Assembly: GCA_963969495.1 (NCBI GenBank)
Contig: OZ018327.1
Location: forward strand, 37,990,720-38,054,719
Direction: 5' to 3'
Source of the DNA: Ceratothoa steindachneri
Taxonomy: Eukaryota > Arthropoda > Malacostraca > Isopoda > Cymothoidae
DNA: 64,000 nucleotides
The position numbers and the translations under genes were made by a program. Shown here piece by piece: positions 42,430 to 54,419 of this stretch (the stretch's first letter is position 1; each line of letters begins with the position of its first letter). The notes under the pieces were generated by a model. The model was not told the origin of the DNA and ran no database searches. It saw nothing but the letters and a program-made list of their open reading frames with translations.

Positions 42430-43400
42430 GAAGGTGAGTTAAACAAAGAATTTAGAGCCCAAACATATTTTATTAATGAATAGAGTCAATTGATTGCGCG
42501 CAGTCACTATTTACAATGACCTTCTTCGTTCTTCAGGACTGCTTCAATTCGTTTTGGCATGCTGAAGACCAAATTTTTTATGATGGCTTGACTGATATTG
42601 ATGGATATTTCTTGAATAAGCACCCGCACTTTCTGTCACTTGGATGTCTTCTGTTTATCAACTGCCAGTTTGATTATCGCTCACAAATTCTTTATTGGGT
42701 TCAAATCTGGCAAATTCATGGTCCAAAGTCCCAAAATTTTGAGGTTATTTTCAGCCAAGAACTTTGTTATTATCTCAGCTTTTTGAGAAAATGAGCTATC
42801 ATGCTAAAAAATAGACTTATCATCCCCCTAATGGTCCTGAACTGCTTGGAAAAAGTGCTGATGCAGCATGCTTTGCTAGCATTTTATGTTCACTATAGAG
42901 ATCTTGGGAAAAATTGTCAGTCCTCCATCCAGTTTCTTTAGATTAAAAGCTCCCCAAACATGAAGATTGCCCGGATGCTTCATCATGGGCAAGGTACATT
43001 ACTCGTTAAAGCGCTTTTCTTTTCTACTTCTACTAGAGATCATCTGGAAGCTCCAAAAAAGCAGAATGAAGCTTCATCAGAAAATATCACTATGCTCCGT
43101 CTCCAAAAGCCCATTCTTTATAATTCTTAAAAAAAGGAACTTATCTATATGGATCTTCTTGGTGAGATGAGTCGTCTTCGCAGCTCTTTTTGACATGAGA
43201 CCTTTGTAGAAAAGTTTCCGCCTCACTTTTGACGCTGAAACCTTTACACCTGCTTCTTTACAACCGTGAGAAAGCTTGGCATTGGAGCCTACCCAATCCT
43301 TGAAATGACACCTTATCAAGAGGCAATATTGGCTTTCATTTGAAGCTCTTAGACGTCCAGAAGACTTATTCACAGGAGGGTAACCTGTCTTTCTAAAGTC
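42430..43400 (-). pseudogene. Decayed Tc1-like transposase, minus strand
   Basis: Minus strand. The 98-codon frame (43373-43077) reads SSGRLRASNESQYCLLIRCH, then VKVSASKVRRKLFYKGLMSK and AAKTTHLTKKIHIDKFLFLR, the paired helix-turn-helix region of Tc1 transposases. Further down, in other frames, come CLGSF.SKETGWRTD near 42940 (central core) and, near 42710, FARFEPNKEF where PDLNPIEN is expected. The catalytic residues are lost and stops are frequent. A separate lineage from the other Tc1 copies here. Confidence 0.7.
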
Positions 43401-43517
43401 ATTAATAACATCAAAGATGTTATCAGCTATTTCCTTTCATTCAGAGTACTTTGGTACAGAGCAGCAGTAGTTGCACGGTATTATTTGGAAAGAACCCTTT
43501 ATTTTTACAATATAATA

Positions 43518-43646
43518 TTAGGAAATGATTATAATTACACAATATCATTCATTTAACACATATTTGTTATAATTCCACACATTCGATCGAATAACAATGT
43601 TCTAGGGCAGGAGTTCCTAATCTAGGGTACATGTCCCACAGTGGTA
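43518..43646. repeat. 129-bp direct repeat, copy 1
   Basis: From TTAGGAAATGATTATAATTA to CCCACAGTGGTA; matches copy 2 exactly 379 bp downstream with about four changes. Confidence 0.93.
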
Positions 43647-43896
43647 ACGCAGGGGGCTAATAAACCGTTGAGCGAGCCTAAAGCAAGGTGTGGGCGGTGG
43701 GGTATCTAATTCGAAAATGGAGGAGGAAAATAGGGTGGTTGTCGCATTAAGGTTTTTGGAATAACTTTTCAAATTTTGAGTCGTTATTAAAAAAAACACA
43801 AATACAAGTATACACGCTAGGCTTCCACCGTATAGTCTCTTTTATTTTCCTTTCCTTTTTTACACTTTATTCTTCTTTTTTTCATTTTCCTTTTTT

Positions 43897-44025
43897 TTAG
43901 GAAATGATTATAATTACACAATATCATTCATTTAGCACATATTTGTTATAATTTTACACATTCGATCGAATAACAATGTTCTAGGGCAGAAGTTCCTAAT
44001 CTAGGGTACATGTCCCACAGTGGTA
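43897..44025. repeat. 129-bp direct repeat, copy 2
   Basis: Second copy. The 250 bp between the copies end in T-rich tracts. Confidence 0.93.
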
Positions 44026-44399
44026 CATTTGTACTCTTCAGAGGGTACATTGGATCCGAAAGAATAACCACTACTGTACAATACATGATGTAATCTCCAC
44101 CCAGATTACACAACGTATAAGTTCACTCTCTATTTCTGACGTTTATATTTTGGTGCGAGTTGGTAACCCTCTGTTTTTATCACTTTATATGAGGAACGCC
44201 TGCAAGCAATGTTTTTACACCCTCTGAAGAGCCCAACTAGGTCCATACTCACCTATCATCCTTCACCACATCTGAGTCATGTTCACGGAGTCGTCATCGG
44301 CGGGGCGGAGGTACGCCCAAAAGAGAGTAAAGTAAAGAAAAAATGGCAATCAGCACGTCGCACCTCACACTAATACACACTAAAGAGAAGAGCCCAACC

Positions 44400-46250
44400 A
44401 CGAACGACCAACACTCGTTACTAAACTAAGCCACTACACATGACACCCCCATTACAAACATCATAAAAACACATACAGGCCACAAGCTCGTCTTCCGCTC
44501 ACAGGAGGACGCACTTACATTTCACCAAAACGCAGCCGACACACTCGCCACTCAAAACCTCCAAACTAAACTAGCTGACGGTATTCTAAAAATACACCAG
44601 ATACGAATCACAAAGACCAACCCCTTATGGTTGGCCTTCACCACTGATGACCCCCGCACGCACCTCCGACGAAAACAGCAAAACACTGCTGCTAGACCAG
44701 GGTATCAAGGTCTGCGGCACACTAACACACCTACAGAACATGGAATCACAACACAACGTAAGACCAACACAATGCCACCGGTGTTACAAAACCGGACACG
44801 CAACACGTACATGTCAAGCAAGCATAATCTGCTCAAGGTGCAGTGTAGTGGGGCACCACTACACCACATGCACAGCCACCACATCCCTCTGCTCCAACTG
44901 TGGCGGCGACTACGTCGACGTCAACCCAAAATGTCCTTACTTAAGTAAGGCCCACTATGACGCCGTTGCAGCTATATGGCGTCCACAACCTATCCACACA
45001 ACCACACACTCCGCACCCACCCCCCTCCCTTCACTAGAACATTCGCCGCAGCTGCCGGCGCAACGGTGTCTGCCTCTCTCCCTGTTCCACCCCAGACAAA
45101 CCCAACCCCAGCAGCAACTACGTCGCCGTCAGCCCCAAATGTCCTTACTTAAGTAAGGCCCGCCATGACGCGGTTGGGGCTATACGGCATCCACAACCTA
45201 TCCACACAACCACACACTCCGCACCCACCACCCCTCCCCTCATTAGAACATTCGCGGCAGCTGCCGGCGCAACGGTGTCTGCACCTACCCCTGCTCCACC
45301 CCAGACAAACCCAACCCCAGCAGCACCTCCATCTCACCCACACATCCCGTCATCCTCCCCCACCCTAGCACCTTACACTCAGAGACCTCCACTCATACCG
45401 ACACCCACCACCACCCCACACCACACACCCAACCCCACTCCACATCACACAGCTAACGAGACTACAAACTCGAAGTTGCACCTGGCCACCTTGCTCTCAA
45501 CGGTGGCAAAGGACATGTCGAGGGGCGACCCCCGTCTATACGCAAATATACTCAACACACTGTTCGCCTCACACGGAATAGAACTGATTACCTTCCCCGA
45601 GAAGGTGTTCGCTCTAATAGACGAGCACACAAACAGAAGATCCGCACTCCTCCCCACCTCAGTGGGCACGCACATCTTTTTTATCTGGGCCCAACGGCCC
45701 CCACTTTTACTACGCTCCCGCAGCCTCCCGCCCTTCTGTCTCTGCACCTTCCTTACCTACTCCTCCGTCTACTGCTCCCGCCTCTCTCCCAACTCCCTCC
45801 CCTGCCCCCACTCCTTCCACCTCTCTATCAAACCCCCTCCTACTTTCAGAACTTTCCCCTCGGCAACCTCCACTCCTCCCTCTACTGCCACCAATCCCCT
45901 CCAATTGTCCCCAGCCCCCCTTCCACAGCCTCCAATCCCACTCCCACTGACACCACAACCTCCACCTCCCATCAGCCCACAATACCCCGTGCCAAACTTA
46001 AAAATCCTACCACAAAACCCCCCCGCACACACAACCACGGGCAAAACACCCCCCCTCCTGCTGTTCCTACTTATCCCCCTTCCACTCCTCATTCGACGCA
46101 ACCTTCTCTTTCCCCCAACACCCAACCTCTCAAAATCTGCACCTCTCCTACTATCTCTAGCCCCTCATCTCCCAGCTCTACTCCTTCCCCCTCTGCTACT
46201 AACTCCCCCTTCCTATACTCTACCCTCTCCAACCCTGCTTCCAAGCCTGC
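44400..46250 (+). pseudogene. LINE A ORF1 (gag-like, three zinc knuckles)
   Basis: The part near 44455-44640 reads HTGHKLVFRSQEDALTFHQN and KIHQIRITKTNPLWLAFTTD. After a frameshift, 44647-45156 gives CHRCYKTGHATRTC, CSRCSVVGHHYTTC and CSNCGGDYVDVNPKC, three knuckles typical of jockey/I-group ORF1. A 208-bp tandem duplication then shifts the frame. The frame 45275-46258 has a Pro-rich stretch, a clean helical segment (HLATLLSTVAKDMSRGDPRL, then ANILNTLFASHGIELITF), then a Pro/Leu-rich tail of doubtful reality. ORF1 proteins bind the element RNA. Confidence 0.82.
44911..45326. repeat. 208-bp tandem duplication inside LINE A ORF1
   Basis: Copies 44911-45118 and 45119-45326 both run from TACGTCG through CCACACAACCACACACTCCG to CCAACCCCAGCAGCA. 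208 is not a multiple of three, so the copy shifts the frame. Confidence 0.95.
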
Positions 46251-46389
46251 TGCTTTGATACCTCCTTCCACAGAACACACTTTTCCCTCCACCACGGCCT
46301 GCCCACCCAACAACACCGCTGACAACCCCCAAAAAACAACAGCTGACACGGGTAAAGGTACTGGCTCTTCACGCCTCCTGGGCAATAAC

Positions 46390-47340
46390 CAAGGAGAGAC
46401 AATAGTTCGCTTCAACGTGACACAATTAAACGTACGCAGTTGGCACGGTATTCGCCATACGGTTGCCAACTGGGTGCTAAACACACAAAGACTTGACATA
46501 GTATTCTTGAACTCAACCAGCCTACTTCTTCCCAACAACAGACTCCGCATCGCAGGCTACCACACTTACCTATCTCCACAGGCGCGGCACCTAGGATCAG
46601 CGATTCTAGTAAAGCGCTCCATACACCACTCCTTCATCCAAATACAAGACGACTCCTTTCTAGCCTACAAGATAGAGACAAGCTCAGGCCCCATTCTAGT
46701 GGCCACACATTACAGACCACCACGCTTACAATTAAACATAGAAGTCCCACTCCGGGCCCTATCTAACCATAACCTCCCTATCTTCTTTGCGGGGGACCTC
46801 AACGCTTTTCACCCAACATTCCTTTCCACAAACACGAATGACGCGGGAAGGTAACTGACCGGTGCCCTGCGGCGCTATCGCTGCGAGCACATAGGCCTCG
46901 CCGTCCCCACATTCTTCGGTCCTGGCGGAGGTACCACGTCCCCGGACATTGTCTTCTACAACGACCACGACACATGCTTCCACACACACATATCATCGGG
47001 TCCCCACGCACTCTCTTACCACATACGGATATGCCTTATCATATCCACATCTCCCATATTCATACCCACACCACCTCTCTTCGACTACAAAAACACGAAT
47101 TGAGAATAGTTCAAGAGACACATAACAGATAACCCGCCACAAAACGTCGACCTGGACCACACCCATCTAGACATGTTAAACGACCACTGGTGCTCAATCT
47201 TAAACACCATAACCACAGCACGCAACCTACACACACCACACAAAACCTACACATGCATAAAACATTTCACATATTTAATACACACTCAGAGACTCATCAC
47301 ACAGTAAAATAATCACTACACTAGAGGCCCACGACAAAAA
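46390..47340 (+). pseudogene. LINE A ORF2 AP-like endonuclease
   Basis: FNVTQLNVRSW near 46412, QRLDIVFLNSTSLLLPNNRL near 46490, then GSAILVKRSIHHSFIQIQDD, VATHYRPPRL and FFAGDLNAFHP near 46790 (the GDLNAHH-like catalytic block). After a stop at 46853, GPGGGTTSPDIVFYN near 46920 is the SPDL/SDH region, here with the final His block in HISSGPHALSYH. The domain nicks target DNA. One internal stop, otherwise readable. Confidence 0.83.
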
Positions 47341-47349
47341 AACATAAAT

Positions 47350-48172
47350 CACTTACGTGCCCGCATCCTACAGTGCGTGCAGCTAGATAGGAACCGGCAG
47401 TGGCGAGAGGTCGTCCGCATCGCGTACGACACTCGTTGCACGGACACTTCCTTCTTCTGGCGGCACGTAAAAAAGATGTTATGCACTGATTCATGCAAAC
47501 CCATCACCTTCCAAGTAAACAACCAAGCACTCACAGACACTATGTCATCCTCGACGCATTTAGGTCCTACTGGGACACAGTACACACACACACAACCCAC
47601 TCGAACGACAAGCGAGGGAGCACTTCCAGGAAGTCCAGGAGTGGTGTTGGGCCCACGCTCACGAGCTAAGGCCTGCTCCACTAATACGAATGGAGCTGCT
47701 CCACTACACATCCGCATTAACCATTCCAATCACCGTCGAGGAAAAAAACACTACATTAAAACAACACCAAAACGCGCCCACGGTCCCTCCGGGCTACCAG
47801 CCACACTTATACACAACCTACCCGAAAACATATACCCCACACTTACACACCTATTCAACGCCTCACTAGCCTCAGGCCATTTCCATAAAATATTCAAAGT
47901 CTCTCACAACATACGCCTACACAAACCTTACAAAGACCCCAAACACCCAAACAATTACAGGCCTACTGCTCTATTAGAGCACCTAGGCAAAATACTCGAA
48001 CGAATAGTCAACTGCCGCTTACGGGAGTACCTTGAAGAGGGGGAGTGGTTCTCCCCCCACCAATATGTGTTTAGGAGAGGCCGTGAATATCGTTCGCGAC
48101 AGAATACAAAAAAACTCCAGGTACATCAAAAGATTCTCTCAATCAGCAAGGACGTCGAGAAGGCCTTTGATA
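47350..48172 (+). pseudogene. LINE A reverse transcriptase, N-terminal half
   Basis: LRARILQCVQLDRNRQWREV and FFWRHVKKML precede the RT. RT blocks follow: HGPSGLPATLIHNLPENIYP, LTHLFNASLASGHFHKIFK, HKPYKDPKHPNNYRPTALLE, LGKILERIVNCRLREYLE and SPHQYVFRRGR. The last is KDVEKAFD (48150-48170), where the first catalytic Asp block is cut by LINE B. The domain resumes at 55041. Confidence 0.88.
48162..48172 (+). repeat. Target site duplication, left copy
   Basis: GGCCTTTGATA, repeated at 55041-55051. Confidence 0.9.
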
Positions 48173-48258
48173 TATATTATTTTTTTAAGAGCTCATCTGG
48201 CGACTGCCTACTTGGGCATTAGTCACCGTATCATAAACTGGCCTAGTTCTAGGCTACT

Positions 48259-49352
48259 TTAAAATGAGATTAAAGAGACGAAAAAAAACACCCCAAAAGG
48301 GGGAAAGGAAGCAAGCTGGTGCGTCACGGGAAGGTTCCCCCGGCACATGAGCGTGCAACCTAAAGGAAAAAAAACCAAATGCAAAAACAAAACAAAACAA
48401 AACAAAAAAACAAACCCTGCAGAAAAAATAGGGAGAAGGCCAGCCTCCCCCCAAAAGTCAACAAGTCCATCAGTCAATGTGCACGCACTCGTCTCGAGTA
48501 CAAGGGAAAGGCGGTAGCGACCCTGCCCATCTTGGTTCCTGGACAGGTAACGTGCGCGAAGATCACCCAAACTGGGACATTCAACAAGAATGTGCCGAAT
48601 AGTCTGGGGGACGACGCAGTCGTCGCAATAGGGCGCAGGCGAGCGCTCCATCAAATAGCGATGTGTCACACGAGTATGTCCGATTCGGAGACGACAGAAA
48701 GCAACCTGAAGCCGCCGCGGCATTGGGGGATAGGTCCATGGGAACAGTCGCGGCGCAATGGCACGCAACTTTAAGTTCCCTTCGACCGTCTCCCATCTAC
48801 TTTGCCAAGCAGTCTGAGGAGCTGCCCTTATTCCTGCCATGTAGTCAGTGTGAGGAAGAGCGAAACGCTGGTCCGGTCGCAGAGTCCTCGTGGACTCTTT
48901 GGCGCCCTCATCGGCGCGCTCATTTTCGGCAATTCCTACATGTCCAGGAACCCAGCAGAAGATAATCTCGACATCTGCCCGGCTTGCCAAAACCGTGGCA
49001 TCACGGATATCACGGACCAGGGATGCGGAGATTCCAATGCCCCGAGAGCACTCAGGGCGCTTTGTGAGTCGCTATAGATCACAATCCGGTCTCCGAACCA
49101 GGCACGTCGCGTATTCTCCCATACCAAGTAGGGTATTTTCACCAGCTCGGCTGTGAAGACAGGCGCCGCGCCTGGCAGAGCCCCGCTGACTTCAAACAGA
49201 GAGGATACGGCGTGGAAGCCGACCCCCTCTTGGGACTTGGAGCCATCCGTATACACTAGCACGGTTCCAGCGTGACACACGGTGTGCTCCAAAAAGGTCG
49301 AACGAAATACTCCCGGCGCCGTACAAGCTTTGGGAGCAGAGGCTTGCGACAA
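48259..49352 (-). pseudogene. LINE B RNase H and C-terminal region
   Basis: Minus strand. The frame 49352-48936 holds VLVYTDGSKSQEGVGFHAVS, VFTAELVKIPYLVWE and DRIVIYSDSQSALSALG, the Asp, Glu and Asp blocks of RNase H. The frame 48990-48259 continues FCWVPGHVGIAENERADEGA, the last catalytic block with His and Asp. It then holds CRLRIGHTRVTHRYLMERSP and CDDCVVPQTIRHILVECPSL, the Cys/His motif found after RNase H in I-group LINEs. A frameshift lies near 48940-48990. Confidence 0.9.
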
Positions 49353-49399
49353 ATAGCCAAATGAGGTACCCTCCAGGGTGGCGTCCTAGACAGAACCAG

Positions 49400-50995
49400 G
49401 GGCGCCACCGGCCCGAGAGCTATATCTAGCTCTCGAAGGAGTTTCCTGGCCCTAAACCCAAAGGGCTTAGGGTATGACTGGCGTCTCTCGGCGGCATAGG
49501 CACCGTCAAGATCAGCTGCGGATGCAGTGAAAGCTGTTGGCGACTGAGGGAGATGCCGTGCTCGCGCGTACACGTGAGTGATGCACTGCACGCAGCGCAA
49601 AGCGAGTGGCATCTTCCCAGCATCAACCAACAGGCTTTTAATGGAGAAGTGCAGAAGGCACCGGTCGCAAGGCGGAGGCCGGTGTGGTGGATCGAATCCA
49701 CCTTCTGCAATAAACGCTCGGCTGCGGATGCATAAAACTCGCATCCATAGTCGAGCTTCGAACGAACAAAGGATCGATAAAAAAGTAGGGCAGTAGCCCT
49801 ATCAGCGCCCCAAGCGCTGAACGTCACGGAACGAAGAATATCCATGGCGCGGGTACAAGAGACCTTAAGGCTGCGAATATGAGCCTCCCAGGTGAGGCGT
49901 TGGTCGAATACAAGACCAAGGAAACGGTGCGACCTCAACCACATCAAGGCGCACCCCATTAAGAAACAAATCTGGGTCAAGGTGGAGCCGTGAATGGCGG
50001 CAGAAGTGCACCACCTTAGTCTTGGCCAAAGAAAACCGAAACCTGTGCGCTTAGGCATAGCGAGAGACGCAGTTCAATGCCCGTTGGAGTCGACGCTCCA
50101 GAGTTGGCATCTGGGCCGCGCCAAAAGAGATCGAAGGTCGTTCACGTAGAGCGTAGCGAGAACATCTTTCGGCAGCACCGAGGTGATGCCGTTAATGCTC
50201 AGAGCAAAGAGTGTGACACTGAGGACGCTTTTCTGCAAGACACCCTCTTCCTGCTCCTTTGGGCAAGAGAGAGCTCACCCCACCCGTACGCGGAATCGAC
50301 GATCTCGCAAAAATTCAGATATAAAGACTGGGAGGCGTCCCCTCGCCCTAAATCATGTGGAGAGTCTCCATGATACCGTATCGCCATGCGGTATCATAGG
50401 CCTTCTCCAGATTGAAAGACACCGTAGCGTAGTGCTGTCTATGAAGGAAAGCCTCGCAGACGGCATTTTCCAGTCGGAGCAGAGCATCCGACGTGGAGTG
50501 GAACTTGCGGAAGCCGCACTGTGCAGAAAACAGATAGCCTCCGCTGTCCAGGAAAAAGGCTAATCTAACATTTACCAATTTCTCCATTAACTTTCATACG
50601 CAAAAGGTTAGAGAGATCGGGCGAAAACCGGTTGGAGTAGAGTGATCTCTCCCTGGTTTGCGAAAGGCGAGCACAGTTGCGATTCACCAGGAGTCTGGGA
50701 GAAGACCCTCTACCCAGATCCTGTTGAACAAATCTAACAGAAAGGCCATGCCTCGCTCACCCAGGTGTCGAAGCATGGCGTACGGGACATCGTCGGGACC
50801 ATGGGCGGTGTCCGCGCACGAAGCGAGAGCGGAGCGCAACTCACTCACAGTAAACTTGTCGTTGAAGGGTTTTCCGCCTCTGGAGATAAAGTCCAGCCGG
50901 CGGCCTTCCACAACATCACGACGTGCATTGAATGCTGGTGGAGCAGCATCACGGCTAGAGAATGCGGAAAAAGTGGTCGCTAAGGATTCCGCCAC
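49400..50995 (-). pseudogene. LINE B reverse transcriptase
   Basis: Minus strand. 50995-50684: SRGGKPFNDKFTVSELRSAL, HGPDDVPYAMLRHLGERGMA and GLLPDSW. 50587-50348: EKLVNVRLAFFLDSGGYLFS, QCGFRKFHSTSDALLRLENA and VSFNLEKAYDTAWRYGIMET, with the first catalytic Asp. Near 50160 the active-site box reads LYVNDL where YxDD is expected, so one catalytic Asp is Asn. 50058-49426: FLGLVFDQRLTWEAHIRSLK and FVRSKLDYGCEFYASAAERL, the thumb. Several stops and frame changes. Confidence 0.9.
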
Positions 50996-51049
50996 GGACG
51001 CGGGGTCCGAGATTGCGGTCCCATTCTCCTAGAGGACGGGAGGGGGGTC

Positions 51050-51500
51050 CTGAGAGAACTTGCCCCGAATTCTTTTGACTCGCTTCCACACCTTAGCTAA
51101 AAGGGGTCTTTCCGTTAAGTGAAGACACGTATGCCCGCCAAGAAAGAGCGGCGGGCGTGTGCTGAAATATACCGGAACCTATCCCTAGCCCGACGAAATT
51201 CAGCGAAGGTGAAATCGTTCGGGCAGGGCTTATAGCGCATGTAGGCATAACGCTTCTGTTTTAGGGCGGTCTCACATTCGGCCGATCACCATGAGAGTGG
51301 TCGGCGGGCAAAACGGCCAGATGTCCTAGGAATAGTAGTCAGGCCGGCGGCGATGAGGTTGCCGGAGAAGAACTCAACGGCCTAATCTGCCGACCTAAAC
51401 TCCTCGAATGAGATAGAAAATTCAGTCATTTCTTGAAATGCAGGCCACCGCGCCCGCGCCAAGCACCAACGAGTTAGGCTCTCAGGCGGCAGTTGCCCTG
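51050..51500 (-). pseudogene. LINE B linker between endonuclease and RT
   Basis: Continuous with the ORF2 domains on both sides by position, with no separate motif. Stops are present in all frames. Confidence 0.55.
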
Positions 51501-51510
51501 AAAATGATAT

Positions 51511-52090
51511 TTAAATGGGAAAGTGATCACTACCATGGAGGTCATCAACCACCCCCCAACCAAAATGAGGCTGTGCATCCGAAGAGCACAAATATAGGTC
51601 AAGGCCAAAAAATGAAGCGGTTCTCGGACAGAGATGCGTAAACTCATCCACGTTTAGGACACCCATCTCAAGCTCTTCGATCAGATCGGCAAGGACTTGT
51701 TCCCTGGGATTTATTGAGTAATCTCCCCAGAGAGGATACTTGCCGTTCAGAACTCCAAGCAAGAGATAGGGCCTATGGTTGAAGTCATCTAACGGTGGAA
51801 TGTACGCAGAAATGATAGAATACCTCCTATACAGGTGCAGCTGCACAGTTACTGCCTGAAAGGAGGTATCTAAAGAGAACGGGAGAACGGAGACATCATG
51901 CCGGGTGTAAACCACGCATCCTCCAGCCCGCCATCCCGCGGTGGTGGGGTCGCAAGACCCTTATACCCCGGGAGGGCGGGCAGGGGGCACGCGCCTAGTA
52001 TGGTCTCCTGCAAAAAGATAGCTAACGGGGAACGGGACGAGACGAGCCTCCACAGCTCTTCCCAGTTTGCCCAGAGTCCACAGCATTTCC
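51511..52090 (-). pseudogene. LINE B AP-like endonuclease
   Basis: The minus frame 51915-51511 reads VQLHLYRRYSIISAYIPPLD, then YLLLGVLNGKYPLWGD (GDLN block with Asp changed to Val), LADLIEELEMGVLN, LDLYLCSSDAQPHFGWGV and LHGSDHFPI. The SDH block is intact. Upstream, decayed frames to about 52090 give the N-terminal part, including AWFTPGMM-like text. GVLN in place of GDLN should abolish nicking. Confidence 0.87.
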
Positions 52091-52399
52091 ATTGAAGGAA
52101 TATGCCCTCCAGGCCTAGCTCGGAGAAGACGCGGGGCCCCTCCTCGAACAGAAGACCCTCACGGGAGTGGACGTACGCTTCCCGGGGGCAGAACCCCGGG
52201 CCCTATTGGCCGGACAAAGCGCTGAAGGAGCTGTCGCCTTCGAGGACTTATTGGGGGAGGTTGGGCTCGCCATGCGAGTATTTTCCTCTCTCCGCCTCGA
52301 ATCGAAACCTTAGGCGGGCGTTGCGGCTTCGTAGGCGGGGGCCCTTTTTTCGAGGAACCACCGTCTCCGAGCCTCTCGCTCCACCACTAGGCGTGGGCG

Positions 52400-54419
52400 A
52401 AGGAGCCGAAGCTCCTTTGTTGCTGTCCTCCTTTCGGGAAACAGGTTTAGGAACCTCGGAAGATGGCCTAGCGATTATCTTCAGGGGTGTTGCCTCCTGT
52501 GAGTCTAACGACTCGGTGGAGGCGCGTGGCCGTTTCGCCTTACTGGAAACGGTTACGCTGGGAGAAGAGGGGGGAGCCTTGGTTTTAGCCGGGGCTGGGT
52601 GTGAACCCTTTTTTGTCGCCAGCTTTACCAGGGAAGCGCCCGGGTTGAGTAGAGCCCGCAGAAAGCTTCCAAATGGACGCGGAAAAAACCGTGCTCGTTG
52701 GCCTGGATGGGCCAGGAGCAGAGGGTGTCTTTTTAACTATTAAGGTATATGACGTCCCAGGCAGAGCCGGGCGCGCCAGGACCAAGTCCTTAGCCTCGCG
52801 GAATGAGAGTAAATCCTGGGCTTGAACGGCCAGGATTTCTTTCTCAATGAGATATGCACCACATTGCTTCGAAGAAGCAGGGTGCGGCTCTCCGCAATTG
52901 ACACACCTGGCCACACACGATTTGGTTTTATTGTGTGCGGCCTTGGAGCAATTTACACAAACTTAGGGTGACCCCGACTTTGCACGTCTACAAGAACGAT
53001 TCGTATGGCCAAAGCGGTGAGATTAATAGCACCGCCGCGGCAGTGGCACAAATGCCTTCACGCGGTAGCGGTACCAACCAGCACGCACCGACTCAGGGAG
53101 CTTGTCACAGTCAAACGTCATGAAGAGTGTAGGGGTAAGCCTCGAGGCCCCTCTAGGGTGATGTCCTCAATGGAGTAGTCAACGAGTTCCCTCGCATAAA
53201 CTACTCCTTTCACAAAGTTCATGCCAGAGTGCGGCGTCACACTCACCGGGGTGCCATGAAGTGTCCGAAGAGCACTTTTCTTGGCCGCCTAAGCGGGATT
53301 CTCCGCATTCGCCAGAAGACTCCCGTCCGTGAAACGGGTCACTTTCTGCTCTCTACCAATTGCACTAGCTAATCCTCTCCTCTGATGGATCATGTTGCCC
53401 TTGGCCAACATGCTGCAACCAGTGGAGCGAATAACGAGGAAGCGTTCAAAGCCAGCGGGCTTGAAAACGTCAGGTAACCTCTGAATCAGGGGCCCCGATG
53501 TCATCAAGGCTCCACCCTGTGCACTCTTGGTCTTAGTCTTAGTCAGGGGCTTCGCACACGGGGGAGGGGGGGAGGTAGAGGGCCGGATGTGCCGATCTTG
53601 GCTTGGTCGCCTACCAAAGTGGCAGCAGACCCATCCGTCTCCGCATCACCTGTGGATGGAGAGGAGCCCCGAGTCTTTTTTTGTCTTTCTTGTCTTTTTA
53701 TTCTTCTTTTTAGGAGAGGAGGGCGGGGAATGAACCAGCTTCTCACCTCCGCCGGCAGAAGCCCCCATGTCAGATGGATCGGCCTCAGCCAGGTCCCTCT
53801 CTGAAATGAAGAAGGTCCTGGTTGTCGTAGGGGCACCTGTCGGAGGAGATCCACCCCCTCCTTGTACTGCCTCGGAGCCCTCAGCCGTTTGAGAAGGGCC
53901 TTGCATAGGGGCGGATTCGGGTTCGGTGCTTGGCGCCGAGCCCGGATTCCACCCTATGGAAGGCCCTACCATCTGAGGCTGGGTTTCCTTGAGGACCATG
54001 TCTATCACAGCAGGAGGGGCCTTCAGTTGGCAATCCCCTCCGAGGGCATCGCAGGTCCCCTTGGCAGCGTCAAGAGTCTTTTGTGGGGAGGCACAGGCCT
54101 TGACCCCGGCAAGGTTTAATATTCTTGCCAGTAGGTCTTTTGAGGGAAGCGACCGAAGGGGCCTGGCTTCCCTCTCATCCATAATGGGGTTTGCCCTACC
54201 GAGCCTCTTACACGTGAGGCGGTCGGCAATGGGCTGCCTGTTGGCTTTCTTTGCAGTCCCCTTAGATAGAAAAGGAGGGACTGCCACTGGAAATAGCGAG
54301 GTGCCCGAAAGCACCTCCAGAGAAGGGGGTGAGGGGGAGTCTTCTTCACCCGTTGGCGTAGGAGAGGAGTAAGCCCCCTCTCCGGTTAAAGAAATCTGGA
54401 GGGTCCCCTGCGCAAGCAC
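52400..54419 (-). pseudogene. LINE B ORF1 (gag-like, zinc knuckles)
   Basis: Minus strand from 54419. A 257-codon frame (to 53646) holds a Pro/Ser/Glu-rich N-terminus ending in a Lys-rich stretch (SPKKKNKKTRKTKKD). The middle (53507-52950) has RFLVIRSTGCSMLAKGN, EQKVTRFTDGSLLANAEN, LRTLHGTPVSVTPHSGMNF and VKGVVYARELVDYSIEDITL, as in ORF1 of I/jockey LINEs. Three knuckles follow: RRCY*SHRFGHTNRSC (with a stop), CVNCSKAAHNKTKSC and CVNCGEPHPASSKQC at about 53060-52860. The last 110-codon frame (52914-52585) runs to a Pro/Ser-rich end. Confidence 0.87.

Larger units (their letters stand above)
44290..48172 (+). mobile_element. LINE A, 5' portion up to the nested insertion
   Basis: A non-LTR retrotransposon with ORF1 (three zinc knuckles) and ORF2 (AP endonuclease plus RT), C/A-rich on the plus strand. 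It stops in the RT at GGCCTTTGATA (48162-48172). The same 11 bases recur at 55041-55051, where the RT resumes. The LINE B sequence between is a later insertion. Type is I/jockey-group by ORF1 knuckles and AP endonuclease. Multiple frameshifts. Confidence 0.9.

Noticed and set aside
45700..46250. Pro/Leu-rich C-terminal half of the 327-codon frame 45275-46258
   Set aside because: Low-complexity C-rich sequence gives stop-free frames; only the first ~120 codons have LINE ORF1 character.
48185..48262. Text LGISHRIINW in a plus frame just after the LINE B 3' end, resembling LINE RT
   Set aside because: It lies inside the target duplication bounds, LINE A resumes its own RT at 55052, and the match is short. 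Probably chance, or a fragment I cannot place.
52102..52743. 213-codon plus-strand frame
   Set aside because: Antisense to LINE B ORF1/ORF2 and explained by its GC-rich codons; no motif of its own.
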